Below are positions 1-7,202 of a stretch of 18,434 nucleotides of DNA, in pieces. The notes under the pieces were generated by a model. The model saw nothing but the letters and a program-made list of their open reading frames with translations, had not been told where the DNA came from and made no database searches. Origin of the DNA: Acholeplasmatales bacterium (GTDB taxonomy: Bacteria; Bacillota_I; Bacilli_A; Acholeplasmatales; Anaeroplasmataceae); assembly GCA_017388605.1 (NCBI GenBank), contig JAFPIE010000062.1:1-18434 (forward strand), in the 5' to 3' direction. Position numbers and translations under genes: made by a program. The first letter of the stretch is position 1. The number at the start of each line of letters is the position of its first letter.

Positions 1-1
1 C

Positions 2-280
2 CTAGATCATAATTTTAAGGATGTTTTTGAATTCTTTAATTCTTTAGGAATTTATACAAAGACAGATAATGAGGGTAGAATGTATCCTATTAGCGAATCG
101 AGTCAAAGTGTACTAAATATATTACTAAAAAATATTCACGAAAAAATTATCGATATTGAAATTGATTCTATAAAGAAATCAAATGATAAATATTATTTAA
201 ATGGATGCTATGGCCCACTCGATAAAATTATTCTTGCGACAGGCTCTATTGCATCCTTTAAAAGCCATATTTGTCTTTAG
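2..280 (+). CDS. BaiN/HI0933-like flavoprotein, upstream fragment (open at left edge, frameshifted)
   Basis: This is the middle part of an NAD(P)/FAD-dependent oxidoreductase of the HI0933/BaiN (YhiN-like) family; the start lies left of the window. The frame is open from base 2 and reads DVFEFFNSLGIYTKT, then GRMYPISESSQSVLN and IILATGS. These match the family's 'D-GR-YP-S-A-SVLD' block and the ATG motif of the FAD-binding fold. The frame ends at TAG 278-280, but family similarity goes on in the next frame from base 262. One extra A in the AAAA run at 260-263 would join both pieces into one protein ending at 867. The ATG at 80 is internal and is not a likely start. The substrate is unknown. 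What is seen is a broken reading frame; whether it is a real mutation or a base-calling error cannot be told from this copy. Confidence 0.75.
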   Translation, partial: LDHNFKDVFEFFNSLGIYTKTDNEGRMYPISESSQSVLNILLKNIHEKIIDIEIDSIKKSNDKYYLNGCYGPLDKIILATGSIASFKSHICL

Positions 281-867
281 ATTTTTTAAATGATTTAGAT
301 ATAAAATTTAATCCATTTGTACCATCCTTAGTTGGCTTTCAAACGACTAAAAAGATTAAGGCTATGAGTGGAGCTAGAGCGAAATGCCACTGCGCTCTAA
401 TTCAAAATAAAAATATCATTCACGAAGAGGATGGAGAGGTTATTTTTAAGGACAATGGTATTTCTGGAATAGTTATCATGAATTTATCTGGCTATTATCA
501 GCATTTAAAGAGTAAGGCTGATGCAGTTATAAAAATTGATTTTTCCTATAATAAGGATTACCCAAGCTATGAATCTATTATTCAGCCTAAAATATTAGAT
601 TATTTACTTCTAAATAATATTGATGTGCATTCCCTATATATTCCAATTCTTGGTGTATATGATTTTGAATTTGCACAGGTTTGTAAGGGTGGAATTGATA
701 TTTCTATGGTAAATGACAATTTATCCTTAAAAAAGGATAAGAATGTATTTGCTATGGGTGAAGTATTAGATGTGGATGCGATTTGTGGTGGATATAATTT
801 AATGTTTGCCTTTGCATCAGCAATAGAAGTATTTAAGGAGATTAAAAATGAAATACAAAATAAGTAA
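262..867 (+). CDS. BaiN/HI0933-like flavoprotein, downstream fragment
   Basis: C-terminal part of the same HI0933/BaiN-like flavoprotein, in the -1 frame relative to the upstream piece. The frame opens right after TAA 259-261 and runs to TAA 865-867. It contains FNPFVPSLVGF, which corresponds to the family's 'P-LV-L' segment, and the FAD-closing motif GEVLDVDAICGGYNLMFAFA (family form GE-LDV-G-CGGYNLQ-A-). About 200 residues are present, so with the upstream fragment the visible protein is about 287 residues of the roughly 400 usual for the family. A TTG at 271 could serve as a start, but no ribosome binding site precedes it, so separate translation is unlikely. The last 20 bases overlap the next gene, which fits translational coupling. 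Confidence 0.75.
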   Translation, partial: KPYLSLDFLNDLDIKFNPFVPSLVGFQTTKKIKAMSGARAKCHCALIQNKNIIHEEDGEVIFKDNGISGIVIMNLSGYYQHLKSKADAVIKIDFSYNKDYPSYESIIQPKILDYLLLNNIDVHSLYIPILGVYDFEFAQVCKGGIDISMVNDNLSLKKDKNVFAMGEVLDVDAICGGYNLMFAFASAIEVFKEIKNEIQNK

Positions 868-2404
868 TTTTAAGGTGTCTCCAAAGGATTATAAAAATTT
901 ATATAGCTTAATACAAAATAAATATCATTTACATGATTTTAAATATAAAATTCTTCAAAGATCTATCGATGCTAGAAATAAGGATAAGGTCTTCTTGCTA
1001 TATAAGCTTATGGTTGAAACAAAGGAAAGGATTAGTGGAGGTGATGTTTCTATATATAAGGATGAATCCATTAAAATGGAATATCCTATATGGAAATATT
1101 CCGATAGACCTATCATTGTTGGCTTTGGTCCATCGGGTATGCTTGCTGCATTATATTTAGCAAGATGTAAGGCAAAGCCTATTATATTAGAGCGTGGATC
1201 TAAAATAGAGGAAAGAAAGAAAAGAGTTAAGGAATTCTTAGATAATAAAATATTATCTCCCAATTCTAATGTTCAATTTGGTGAGGGTGGAGCTGGTACT
1301 TTTTCTGATGGAAAGCTTACAACGAATTTAAAGGATCCTTTGATTCAATTCATTTTAAATGAATTTTATATTCATGGAGCGAAAGAGGATATCCTATATG
1401 ATGCAAAGCCTCATATTGGTACGGATTATTTAGAAATTATTGTTAAGAATATAAGGCTTGAAATTGAATCCTTAGGTGGAGAATTTTATTTTGATACCAA
1501 ATTTGATAAAGTGATAGAAGAAAATAATACTGCCATAGTATATGCTAAAGGAGATAAGGAATATACCTTTAAAACAAGCCATATCCTACTTGGAATAGGA
1601 CATTCTGCAAAGGATACCATTAGGTATTTATATAATGAATTAGGCCTATCTATGGAACAAAAAAGCTTTTCAATGGGAGTACGCATTGAGCATAAAAGAA
1701 GTGATATTGATTATGCTCAATATGGTAAATTTGCAAAATATTTACCTGCTGCCTATTATAAGCTTGCATCTCACAATAGTAGTGGCAGGGGAGTATATAC
1801 CTTCTGTATGTGCCCAGGAGGCTATGTTTTAGCCTCTCAATCCGATTTAGGTACGATTGTAGTCAATGGAATGAGTAATAATGAAAGAGAAGGAGAAAAC
1901 TCAAATAGTGCCCTATTAGTTGATGTTAAGCCTTCCGATTATGATAAGGGAAATGTACTTGATGGAATTGATTATCAGGAAAAATATGAAAAGCTAGCAT
2001 TTGAATTATCTAAGGATTATAGGGCTCCTGCAAATTTAGTTAAGGAATTTATGGAAGATAAGGTAGCGAATTCCTTACGTAGTATAAATACAACCTATCC
2101 TCATGGATTATTCTTTACAGATTTAAATAAGTGCTTACCAGATTTTGTTATAGATAATTTAAAATTTGGTATTCAAGAATTCGATAAGAAATTACATGGA
2201 TTTAATGACCCAGATGCTATATTAATTGGAATTGAATCTAGATCATCTAGTCCTGTAAGAATAATAAGAGATTTAAATAGGAAATCTTCAAATCCATATA
2301 TTTATCCTATGGGAGAGGGTGCAGGGTATGCTGGAGGAATTACATCTGCTGCACTGGATGGACTTAAGGTTGCAATGGAAATTATAAATGGAGAATCAAT
2401 ATGA
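848..2404 (+). CDS. FAD-dependent dehydrogenase, COG2509 type
   Basis: A 518-residue flavoprotein like the uncharacterised FAD-dependent dehydrogenases of COG2509. After an N-terminal region of about 85 residues comes the Rossmann dinucleotide motif VGFGPSGMLAA (residues 91-101), with the ribose-binding acid in LERG near residue 115. A glycine-rich FGEGGAGTFSDGKL segment typical of this family follows. The C-terminus carries the second FAD contact, PMGEGAGYAGGITSAALDG. Length is normal for the group. The true electron donor and substrate are not known. It starts inside the preceding flavoprotein gene (20-base overlap), and its stop TGA overlaps the next ATG as ATGA, so these three genes are probably co-translated. 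Because TGA ends it (the next in-frame codons would be GTG ATT TAG), it also supports use of the standard code. Confidence 0.88.
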   Translation: MKYKISNFKVSPKDYKNLYSLIQNKYHLHDFKYKILQRSIDARNKDKVFLLYKLMVETKERISGGDVSIYKDESIKMEYPIWKYSDRPIIVGFGPSGMLAALYLARCKAKPIILERGSKIEERKKRVKEFLDNKILSPNSNVQFGEGGAGTFSDGKLTTNLKDPLIQFILNEFYIHGAKEDILYDAKPHIGTDYLEIIVKNIRLEIESLGGEFYFDTKFDKVIEENNTAIVYAKGDKEYTFKTSHILLGIGHSAKDTIRYLYNELGLSMEQKSFSMGVRIEHKRSDIDYAQYGKFAKYLPAAYYKLASHNSSGRGVYTFCMCPGGYVLASQSDLGTIVVNGMSNNEREGENSNSALLVDVKPSDYDKGNVLDGIDYQEKYEKLAFELSKDYRAPANLVKEFMEDKVANSLRSINTTYPHGLFFTDLNKCLPDFVIDNLKFGIQEFDKKLHGFNDPDAILIGIESRSSSPVRIIRDLNRKSSNPYIYPMGEGAGYAGGITSAALDGLKVAMEIINGESI

Positions 2405-3888
2405 GTGATTTAGAATTATATAGAGAATATAAAAAGAATTTAAAGAATTATGAATATGCTTTATTCATCATTAGCTATGATGAGGCTACAGTATGTCCTA
2501 AAAAGGACAAAGAGAATTCTTTAAATGTTCAAAACTATTTTTATGAAGAAATAATTAAAATTACAAATAGTGATGAATATTATGAATTATTAAAAAGATT
2601 ACAGGGAAATAAAGAATTATCTCAAGTAGAAGCTATGGCAATAGCTAAGGAATATGAGGAAATTACAAAGCAAAGAAGAATTCCTGTTGATGTAATAACC
2701 TTAGGTATGAGAATTCAAAATGAGGCAAGCCTTGCTTGGGAAGAAGCAAGAAGTAGCTTAGATTATTCTATATTTGAAGAAAAACTAGTGAAATTAGTAG
2801 ATTATGAAAAGAATTGCTATAAATATTTAGATGGTAAATATCATGGCTTTGATATTACATTAACGGAAATGGAAGATGATTTTACAGAAAGTAAATATGA
2901 TAGTCTATTTAATGAAATTGAAAAAGAAATTTTACCTTTAGTAAAAAAGATTTTAGCAATGCCTAAAAAATATAATATAGAATTAACAAAGGAAAAATTT
3001 GATATTGATAAGCAAAGAAAATTAACAAAGAAGATTTGTGATTTAATGGGCTACACCAACGAGGTTGGTGTAGTAGGTGAAACGATTCATCCATTTACAA
3101 ATGGAATAAATTCTTGCGATGTAAGAACGACAACAAGATATGATGAATCCTTATTATTTTCAAATTTATATTCTGTAATGCATGAGGTTGGTCATGCCAC
3201 CTATGAGCTTCAAAATAATAGTGAATTCTCAGCTACTGCCCTAATGGGTGGGGCATCCTGTGCACTTCATGAATCTCAATCTAGATTCTATGAAAACTAT
3301 TTAGGAAGAAGTAGAGAATTCATAGAATTCCTATATCCAATATTAAAAGAGGTATATCCTTCTCAAATGGAAAAATATACCATTGATGATATTTATTATT
3401 ACTGTAATGATGTATCAAATCAGTTTACAAGAACAGAAGCGGATGAATTAACCTATCCATTCCATATTATCATAAGGTATAAAATTGAAAAGGAACTATT
3501 CCATAACGAATTAACGGTAGATAGGATTAGTGATCGCTTTAATGAATTATTTATGGAATACTTTGGTGTAAAGCCAAAGAATAAGCTTCAAGGCTGTTAC
3601 CAGGATGTACACTGGAGCTCTGGCTTTGGGTATTTCCCAACCTATGCCCTAGGTAGTGCGATGTCTGCCCAATTCTTAGTATCTATGGAAAAGGATTTTA
3701 ATCCATTCTTAGATATGAAAAATGGTGATTTTAAGCGGGTAAATGCCTGGTTAAGGGAACATGTTCATAAATATGGTAAATCGAAAAAGAATCTAGAGGT
3801 ATTAAAAATAGCTACAGGTGAGGATTTTAATCCAAGGTATTATATTGATTATTTAAAGAATAAATTCAAGAAAATTTATAATATTTAG
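2401..3888 (+). CDS. M32 family metallocarboxypeptidase (carboxypeptidase Taq type)
   Basis: A 495-residue cytosolic zinc carboxypeptidase of peptidase family M32, which removes C-terminal residues from peptides. The zinc site is intact: HEVGH at residues 261-265 (HEXXH) and HESQSR with the third ligand Glu291. That is 30 residues after the first His, the same spacing as in the Thermus enzyme. Other family blocks include HPFTNGINSCDVRTTTRY, the EADELTYPFHIIIRYKIEK region near residue 350, and DVHWSSGFGYFPTYALGS. Length matches the family (about 490-510). No signal peptide is visible. The ATG overlaps the preceding TGA by four bases. No clear terminator follows; the next gene begins 88 bases on. 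Confidence 0.95.
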   Translation: MSDLELYREYKKNLKNYEYALFIISYDEATVCPKKDKENSLNVQNYFYEEIIKITNSDEYYELLKRLQGNKELSQVEAMAIAKEYEEITKQRRIPVDVITLGMRIQNEASLAWEEARSSLDYSIFEEKLVKLVDYEKNCYKYLDGKYHGFDITLTEMEDDFTESKYDSLFNEIEKEILPLVKKILAMPKKYNIELTKEKFDIDKQRKLTKKICDLMGYTNEVGVVGETIHPFTNGINSCDVRTTTRYDESLLFSNLYSVMHEVGHATYELQNNSEFSATALMGGASCALHESQSRFYENYLGRSREFIEFLYPILKEVYPSQMEKYTIDDIYYYCNDVSNQFTRTEADELTYPFHIIIRYKIEKELFHNELTVDRISDRFNELFMEYFGVKPKNKLQGCYQDVHWSSGFGYFPTYALGSAMSAQFLVSMEKDFNPFLDMKNGDFKRVNAWLREHVHKYGKSKKNLEVLKIATGEDFNPRYYIDYLKNKFKKIYNI

Positions 3889-3976
3889 CGCTGATTTTGT
3901 AAGTTTTTCCTTATTTCTATATATTTTTTTGTGATTATAGGGTATCATCATAAATATACATATTTTCGAGGGGACT

Positions 3977-5089
3977 ATGAAGAATACATTAGCCAAAAGC
4001 CAAATAAAGAATTTCTTATTATATGGTGGAAAAACGAAAAATGAATATCAATCTGCAGAAAAATTAATTTTAAGGTCCAACCATAAGCTTTGGAGAATTA
4101 TTAGCTTTATTACGACTTTTGTTTTTATTGCGCTTGCAGCATTCGCCTTTATCGTTTCAAAGGGAGAAAATGGTGCGATAGATACATTTAAAGGAATTGT
4201 ATGTGGCGCTGTCGCATCTATATCCATAATTCCTTTAATCTTATTAAATTTTGTATTCAAGGCTGAATCCTTAGGCTCAAGAATCATGATGTATTTCTTG
4301 GCAATCCTTGTTTTAGGCTATGGTATATTCATTGGAAATTTAGATAAGGATATGCCTTCTGTAACATTTATGGTTGTGCTTGTATTAACCCCTATAGCTA
4401 TAGTAGATAAGCCATATCGAATTATTACATTAATTTTATCCGCAATTATTGCTGAAATTATTACCGTATCTATTATGAAGAATCCAGAAGCTATGGTTGA
4501 GGATTTGGTTCATACTATAGTATTTGGAGTGGTAACGATTGGTATTGATGTATTCCTATTACAGCTTAGAATTAAAGGCTTTGTAAACGAAAGAATTTTA
4601 AGAAAACAGGCTTATGTAGATTCTTTAACTGGTCTTGGTAATGAATTATCCTATTTAGAAAAAAGAGAAGAATTAGATAAGAAAATAAAAGAAGGTATCG
4701 ATGTTGATTTTGGCATTGTTATGTTTGATGTGAATGATGTCAAAAAAACGAATGATACCTATGGTCATATTTATGGCTGTGCAAAGATTGTTGAGGCAGG
4801 ACACTATCTAAAACAAATTTTTGAGTCTTCAAAGGTATTCCATATTGGTGGAGATGAATTTTTAGCTGTTGTTATGGGTAGTGATTTAAATAGAATCGAT
4901 AATATAATACATGAATTTGATTCAAAAATGGAAAATTATTACTTAAAAAAGAACGATTTAGAAATGAAATTAGTCGTTGCTAGAGGCTTTGCTTTATATA
5001 ATCGATTAGAAGATAAAAGGTTTAGTGATGTATTAGCTAAGGCGGATAAATTAATGTATGAGAATAAAAGAGAATTAAAGAATAAATAA
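3977..5089 (+). CDS. Membrane GGDEF-domain protein, putative diguanylate cyclase
   Basis: A 370-residue protein with about six predicted membrane helices (near residues 39-60, 72-94, 101-120, 129-143, 148-167, 178-197) followed by a cytoplasmic GGDEF domain from about residue 212. Conserved parts are DSLTGLGN (215-222), FDVNDVKKTNDTYGH, and an intact GGDEF at 291-295, so catalysis (2 GTP to c-di-GMP) is plausible. The usual RxxD inhibitory site five residues before GGDEF is absent; the sequence there is ESSKVFHI. The membrane part belongs to no input domain that I recognise. The start is set by GAGGGG three bases before the ATG, a rather short spacing. No confident promoter was found in 3889-3976, although that stretch is T-rich with weak -10-like words. 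No EAL, HD-GYP or PilZ gene is in the window. Alternatively, it could be a non-cyclase GGDEF receptor. Confidence 0.88.
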   Translation: MKNTLAKSQIKNFLLYGGKTKNEYQSAEKLILRSNHKLWRIISFITTFVFIALAAFAFIVSKGENGAIDTFKGIVCGAVASISIIPLILLNFVFKAESLGSRIMMYFLAILVLGYGIFIGNLDKDMPSVTFMVVLVLTPIAIVDKPYRIITLILSAIIAEIITVSIMKNPEAMVEDLVHTIVFGVVTIGIDVFLLQLRIKGFVNERILRKQAYVDSLTGLGNELSYLEKREELDKKIKEGIDVDFGIVMFDVNDVKKTNDTYGHIYGCAKIVEAGHYLKQIFESSKVFHIGGDEFLAVVMGSDLNRIDNIIHEFDSKMENYYLKKNDLEMKLVVARGFALYNRLEDKRFSDVLAKADKLMYENKRELKNK

Positions 5090-5128
5090 TGTAATTTCTT
5101 TATCTCTTATATAAATGAATATTATTTC

Positions 5129-5157
5129 TTTAAAAATGGTTTCTAATATGCTATAAT
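5129..5157 (+). promoter_or_regulatory. SigA-type extended -10 promoter for the Nudix-PHP-engB unit
   Basis: A perfect -10 TATAAT at 5152-5157 is preceded by TG at 5149-5150 (extended -10). A weak -35-like TTTAAA lies at 5129-5134, 17 bases upstream. The expected start is near 5164, upstream of the hairpin at 5187-5220, giving a leader of about 73 bases before the ATG at 5237. Confidence 0.7.
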
Positions 5158-5186
5158 GGAGGCAAGTTTTTGAAGAAAAAAGATAT

Positions 5187-5220
5187 AAGCATATCCTTTT
5201 TCTGGGTATGCTTTTTCTTT
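5187..5220 (+). terminator. Intrinsic terminator hairpin in the leader of the Nudix gene
   Basis: The arms AAGCATATCC (5187-5196) and GGGTATGCTT (5204-5213) form 10 pairs, one of them T-G, around a 7-base loop. A T-rich tail (TTTCTTT to 5220) follows. It could end transcription from the GGDEF gene. However, it lies downstream of the TATAAT promoter at 5152, so it would also attenuate the Nudix operon. No antiterminator arm is obvious. Confidence 0.75.
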
Positions 5221-5236
5221 GGGTTAGGTGTTAATT

Positions 5237-5653
5237 ATGAAAAGAGAATTTTCCTGTGGTGCTATCCTTTTCACCAAAAATAAGGAAGGAAAGCGTGAGT
5301 ACGTATTAATTATGGAGGCAAATGGCTCCTATGGCTTTCCTAAGGGACATAAGAAAAGTGGAGAGTCTGATATCGATTGTGCATTAAGAGAAATCAAAGA
5401 AGAAACTGGTATAAATCCAGAGATTCTACCAGATATGAAAAGAACGATTCACTATTCTATGCCCAATGGTAACTTCAAGGAGGTTACCTATTTTGTAGGT
5501 AAATATAATGACCAGGAGCTAATTCCTGAGGATTCCAATATTTTAGCTGCAAAGAAGTTTACTCTTGAGGCTTGTCTATCCTTAATTAAATATCCACAAG
5601 TGAAGGATATTTTAATTGAAACAGATTATATGCTAGATGTTAAGGGGGAATAG
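5237..5653 (+). CDS. Nudix hydrolase, likely Ap4A-type (asymmetric bis(5'-nucleosyl)-tetraphosphatase-like)
   Basis: A 138-residue Nudix protein with a complete Nudix box at residues 37-59: G37, then E43, then REIKEETGI at 51-59. This follows GX5EX7REUXEEXGU exactly. The segment before it, SYGFPKGH, is typical of bacterial diadenosine-tetraphosphate hydrolases, which cleave Ap4A and related nucleotides, but the exact substrate cannot be fixed from sequence. The start is taken at ATG 5237 because AGGTG at 5226-5230 sits six bases upstream. A GTG at 5228 would add three residues but overlaps that binding site. It is first in a three-gene run, with the PHP gene starting one base after its stop. 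Confidence 0.88.
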   Translation: MKREFSCGAILFTKNKEGKREYVLIMEANGSYGFPKGHKKSGESDIDCALREIKEETGINPEILPDMKRTIHYSMPNGNFKEVTYFVGKYNDQELIPEDSNILAAKKFTLEACLSLIKYPQVKDILIETDYMLDVKGE

Positions 5654-5654
5654 T

Positions 5655-6476
5655 ATGAGAATTGATTTACATAATCATACTTTCCATTCGGATGGCATTT
5701 TAAGTGAAGAGGAGCTTGTAAAAAGAGCTAAGCTAAACCATGTAGATATCTTTGCCTTAACGGATCATGATAGTGTTTTTGGCGATGATAAAATTGTGGA
5801 AATTGGAAAAAAATATGGTATTCAAGTTATCAAGGGCTTAGAGCTTTCTACCTATTATAAGGGAGAAAGTGTACATATTGTATGCTTATTTAAGGATAAT
5901 ATTATACCAAAGGCAATGCTTGATTTTTCTATTGAAATCAAAGAAAAAAGAAAGAATCGAGCTATTTTAATGATGCAAAAAATTCATGATATTTATGGGC
6001 TTAAAATCGATTTAGATGGGTTATTAAAATCCTCTGAGGTTATTACAAGAGCGAATATGCTAAATAATATTGCAGCTTGTAATCATTTATCTAGAGAAGA
6101 GGCTGCAAAATATATAAGCTCAAGCTCTAAGGCTTATATTCCATCAACAAAATTATCTACTGAAGATGGAATTAAATTTGCTAAAGAGGCAGGCTGTGTT
6201 GTAATCTTTGCTCACCCATGTCTAATTAATCATCAAGAATATGTAGAAGAAATATTACAGTTTGGCTTTGATGGAATTGAGGTCAGGTACCCAAGTGTAA
6301 GAAATGATGAGGCTAAATTTATGGCTCTTGCCAAAAAATGGAACCTACTTATTTCTGCAGGATCCGATTGCCATAGGGGAGCTGAGGCGGATGGGGATCA
6401 TGCGGATATAGGTACATGTACCTTAGATGAAAATGAATTTTTACCTATTGCGAAATTATTAAATTTTAAGATATAG
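5655..6476 (+). CDS. PHP-domain phosphoesterase (YciV/RNase AM-like)
   Basis: A 273-residue protein of the PHP (polymerase and histidinol phosphatase) superfamily. Metal-binding motifs are all present: HNH at residues 6-8 with D13, TDHD at 36-39, E63, H74, AHPC with H187, and SDCH at 238-240. The closest known group is YciV/TrpH-like enzymes, which act on 3',5'-nucleoside bisphosphates and 5' ends of small RNAs; this role is inferred. ATG 5655 is chosen because it follows GGGGGA at 5644-5649 and fits the family start (MRIDLHNHT). An upstream in-frame start at 5637 would lie inside the Nudix gene. Only one base separates it from the Nudix stop. Pairing a nucleotide hydrolase with a nucleotide phosphoesterase suggests nucleotide-waste clean-up. 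Confidence 0.9.
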   Translation: MRIDLHNHTFHSDGILSEEELVKRAKLNHVDIFALTDHDSVFGDDKIVEIGKKYGIQVIKGLELSTYYKGESVHIVCLFKDNIIPKAMLDFSIEIKEKRKNRAILMMQKIHDIYGLKIDLDGLLKSSEVITRANMLNNIAACNHLSREEAAKYISSSSKAYIPSTKLSTEDGIKFAKEAGCVVIFAHPCLINHQEYVEEILQFGFDGIEVRYPSVRNDEAKFMALAKKWNLLISAGSDCHRGAEADGDHADIGTCTLDENEFLPIAKLLNFKI

Positions 6477-6485
6477 GAGGAACTT

Positions 6486-7112
6486 ATGCTAATAAAACAA
6501 GCAGAATTTATTAAATCAAGTGTAGATAGTAATTCCTTACCTCCTGAGGATAGACTAGAGTTTATGTTTTGTGGCAGATCGAATGTAGGAAAATCCTCCT
6601 TCATCAATATGCTATGTAATAATTATAAGCTTGCAAGAACATCATCCAATCCAGGTAAAACGCAAACCCTAAATTTCTTTTTAATCAATAAGGAATTTTA
6701 TTTTGTCGATGTACCAGGCTATGGATATGCTAGGGTTTCTAAATCTATTAAGGAAACCTTCGGTAAGATGATAGAAGAGTATGTCACGACAAGAAAAGCC
6801 TTAAAAATGGTATTTTTACTTGTCGATTTTCGTCATAAGCCAACAGAGGATGATTGCTTAATGTATGAATTCATAAAATACCATAAGTTACCTGTTACGA
6901 TTATTGCAACAAAATCAGATAAGATAAAAAATAGTGAAAGAAAAAAGTGTAAGGAAGCTATTATTAATACATTGAAGCTATCGAGTGAGGATAAATTTAT
7001 TATCACATCGAGTGAAAAGAAGGAAGGCTTAGGCCTTGTTTTAACTATTATAGATGAGGTATGTGAAAAATATCCAGAATATCCAATTATGGATGATATT
7101 GAAGAGGTGTAG
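6486..7112 (+). CDS. engB: EngB/YsxC ribosome-assembly GTPase
   Basis: A 208-residue TrmE-Era-EngA-EngB-class GTPase needed for late assembly of the 50S ribosomal subunit. The motifs are complete: G1 GRSNVGKSS (30-38), G2 NPGKTQTLNF with T59, G3 DVPGYG (75-80), G4 TKSD (142-145) and G5 TSS (174-176). Length is close to the usual 195-205. AGGAGG at 6475-6480 overlaps the preceding stop codon and lies five bases before the ATG, so the gene is coupled to the PHP gene. A strong terminator follows at once. Confidence 0.97.
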   Translation: MLIKQAEFIKSSVDSNSLPPEDRLEFMFCGRSNVGKSSFINMLCNNYKLARTSSNPGKTQTLNFFLINKEFYFVDVPGYGYARVSKSIKETFGKMIEEYVTTRKALKMVFLLVDFRHKPTEDDCLMYEFIKYHKLPVTIIATKSDKIKNSERKKCKEAIINTLKLSSEDKFIITSSEKKEGLGLVLTIIDEVCEKYPEYPIMDDIEEV

Positions 7113-7137
7113 ACAATTCTTTAGAATTGTCTTTTTT
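7112..7137 (+). terminator. Intrinsic terminator after engB
   Basis: A perfect 8-base stem GACAATTC (7112-7119) / GAATTGTC (7124-7131) with a TTTA loop is followed by six T (7132-7137). The stem begins on the last base of the engB stop codon. Confidence 0.93.
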
Positions 7138-7147
7138 CATTTTAGTC

Positions 7148-7176
7148 TTTTAAAAATCTATTTTAAGTGTTAAAAT
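7148..7176 (+). promoter_or_regulatory. Extended -10 promoter for the 7203-8132 gene
   Basis: TTTTAA at 7148-7153, a 17-base gap, then TAAAAT at 7171-7176 with TG at 7168-7169 just before (TGN extension). The layout matches the promoters at 5129 and 13399. The expected start is near 7183, leaving a 20-base leader. Confidence 0.6.
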
Positions 7177-7202
7177 ATTCTTTGTATTTTTGGAGGATTT
7201 AT

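Noticed and set aside
257..271. Programmed -1 ribosomal slippage in the BaiN-like gene.
   Set aside because: No heptamer allows both tRNAs to re-pair: slipping back from TTT-AAA would place a TAA codon in the decoding site.
933..1263. Open frames of 75 and 102 codons on both strands within 933-1263.
   Set aside because: They lie inside the COG2509 gene in other frames, have no binding sites and no family resemblance.
2402..2404. Reassignment of TGA to tryptophan, as in Mycoplasma.
   Set aside because: TGA properly ends the flavoprotein gene here and the DHH gene at 14377-14379; tryptophan is encoded by TGG throughout.
3889..3976. Promoter for the GGDEF gene (TTGTGA near 3929 with A/T-rich -10-like words).
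   Set aside because: Spacing and -10 matches are poor; a promoter is likely but cannot be placed.
5170..5283. Possible leader peptide starting TTG 5170 after GGAGG at 5158-5162, running through the hairpin.
   Set aside because: The GGAGG lies upstream of the predicted transcription start (about 5164), so it would not be in the RNA. The reading also overlaps the Nudix gene in another frame and has no recognisable composition.
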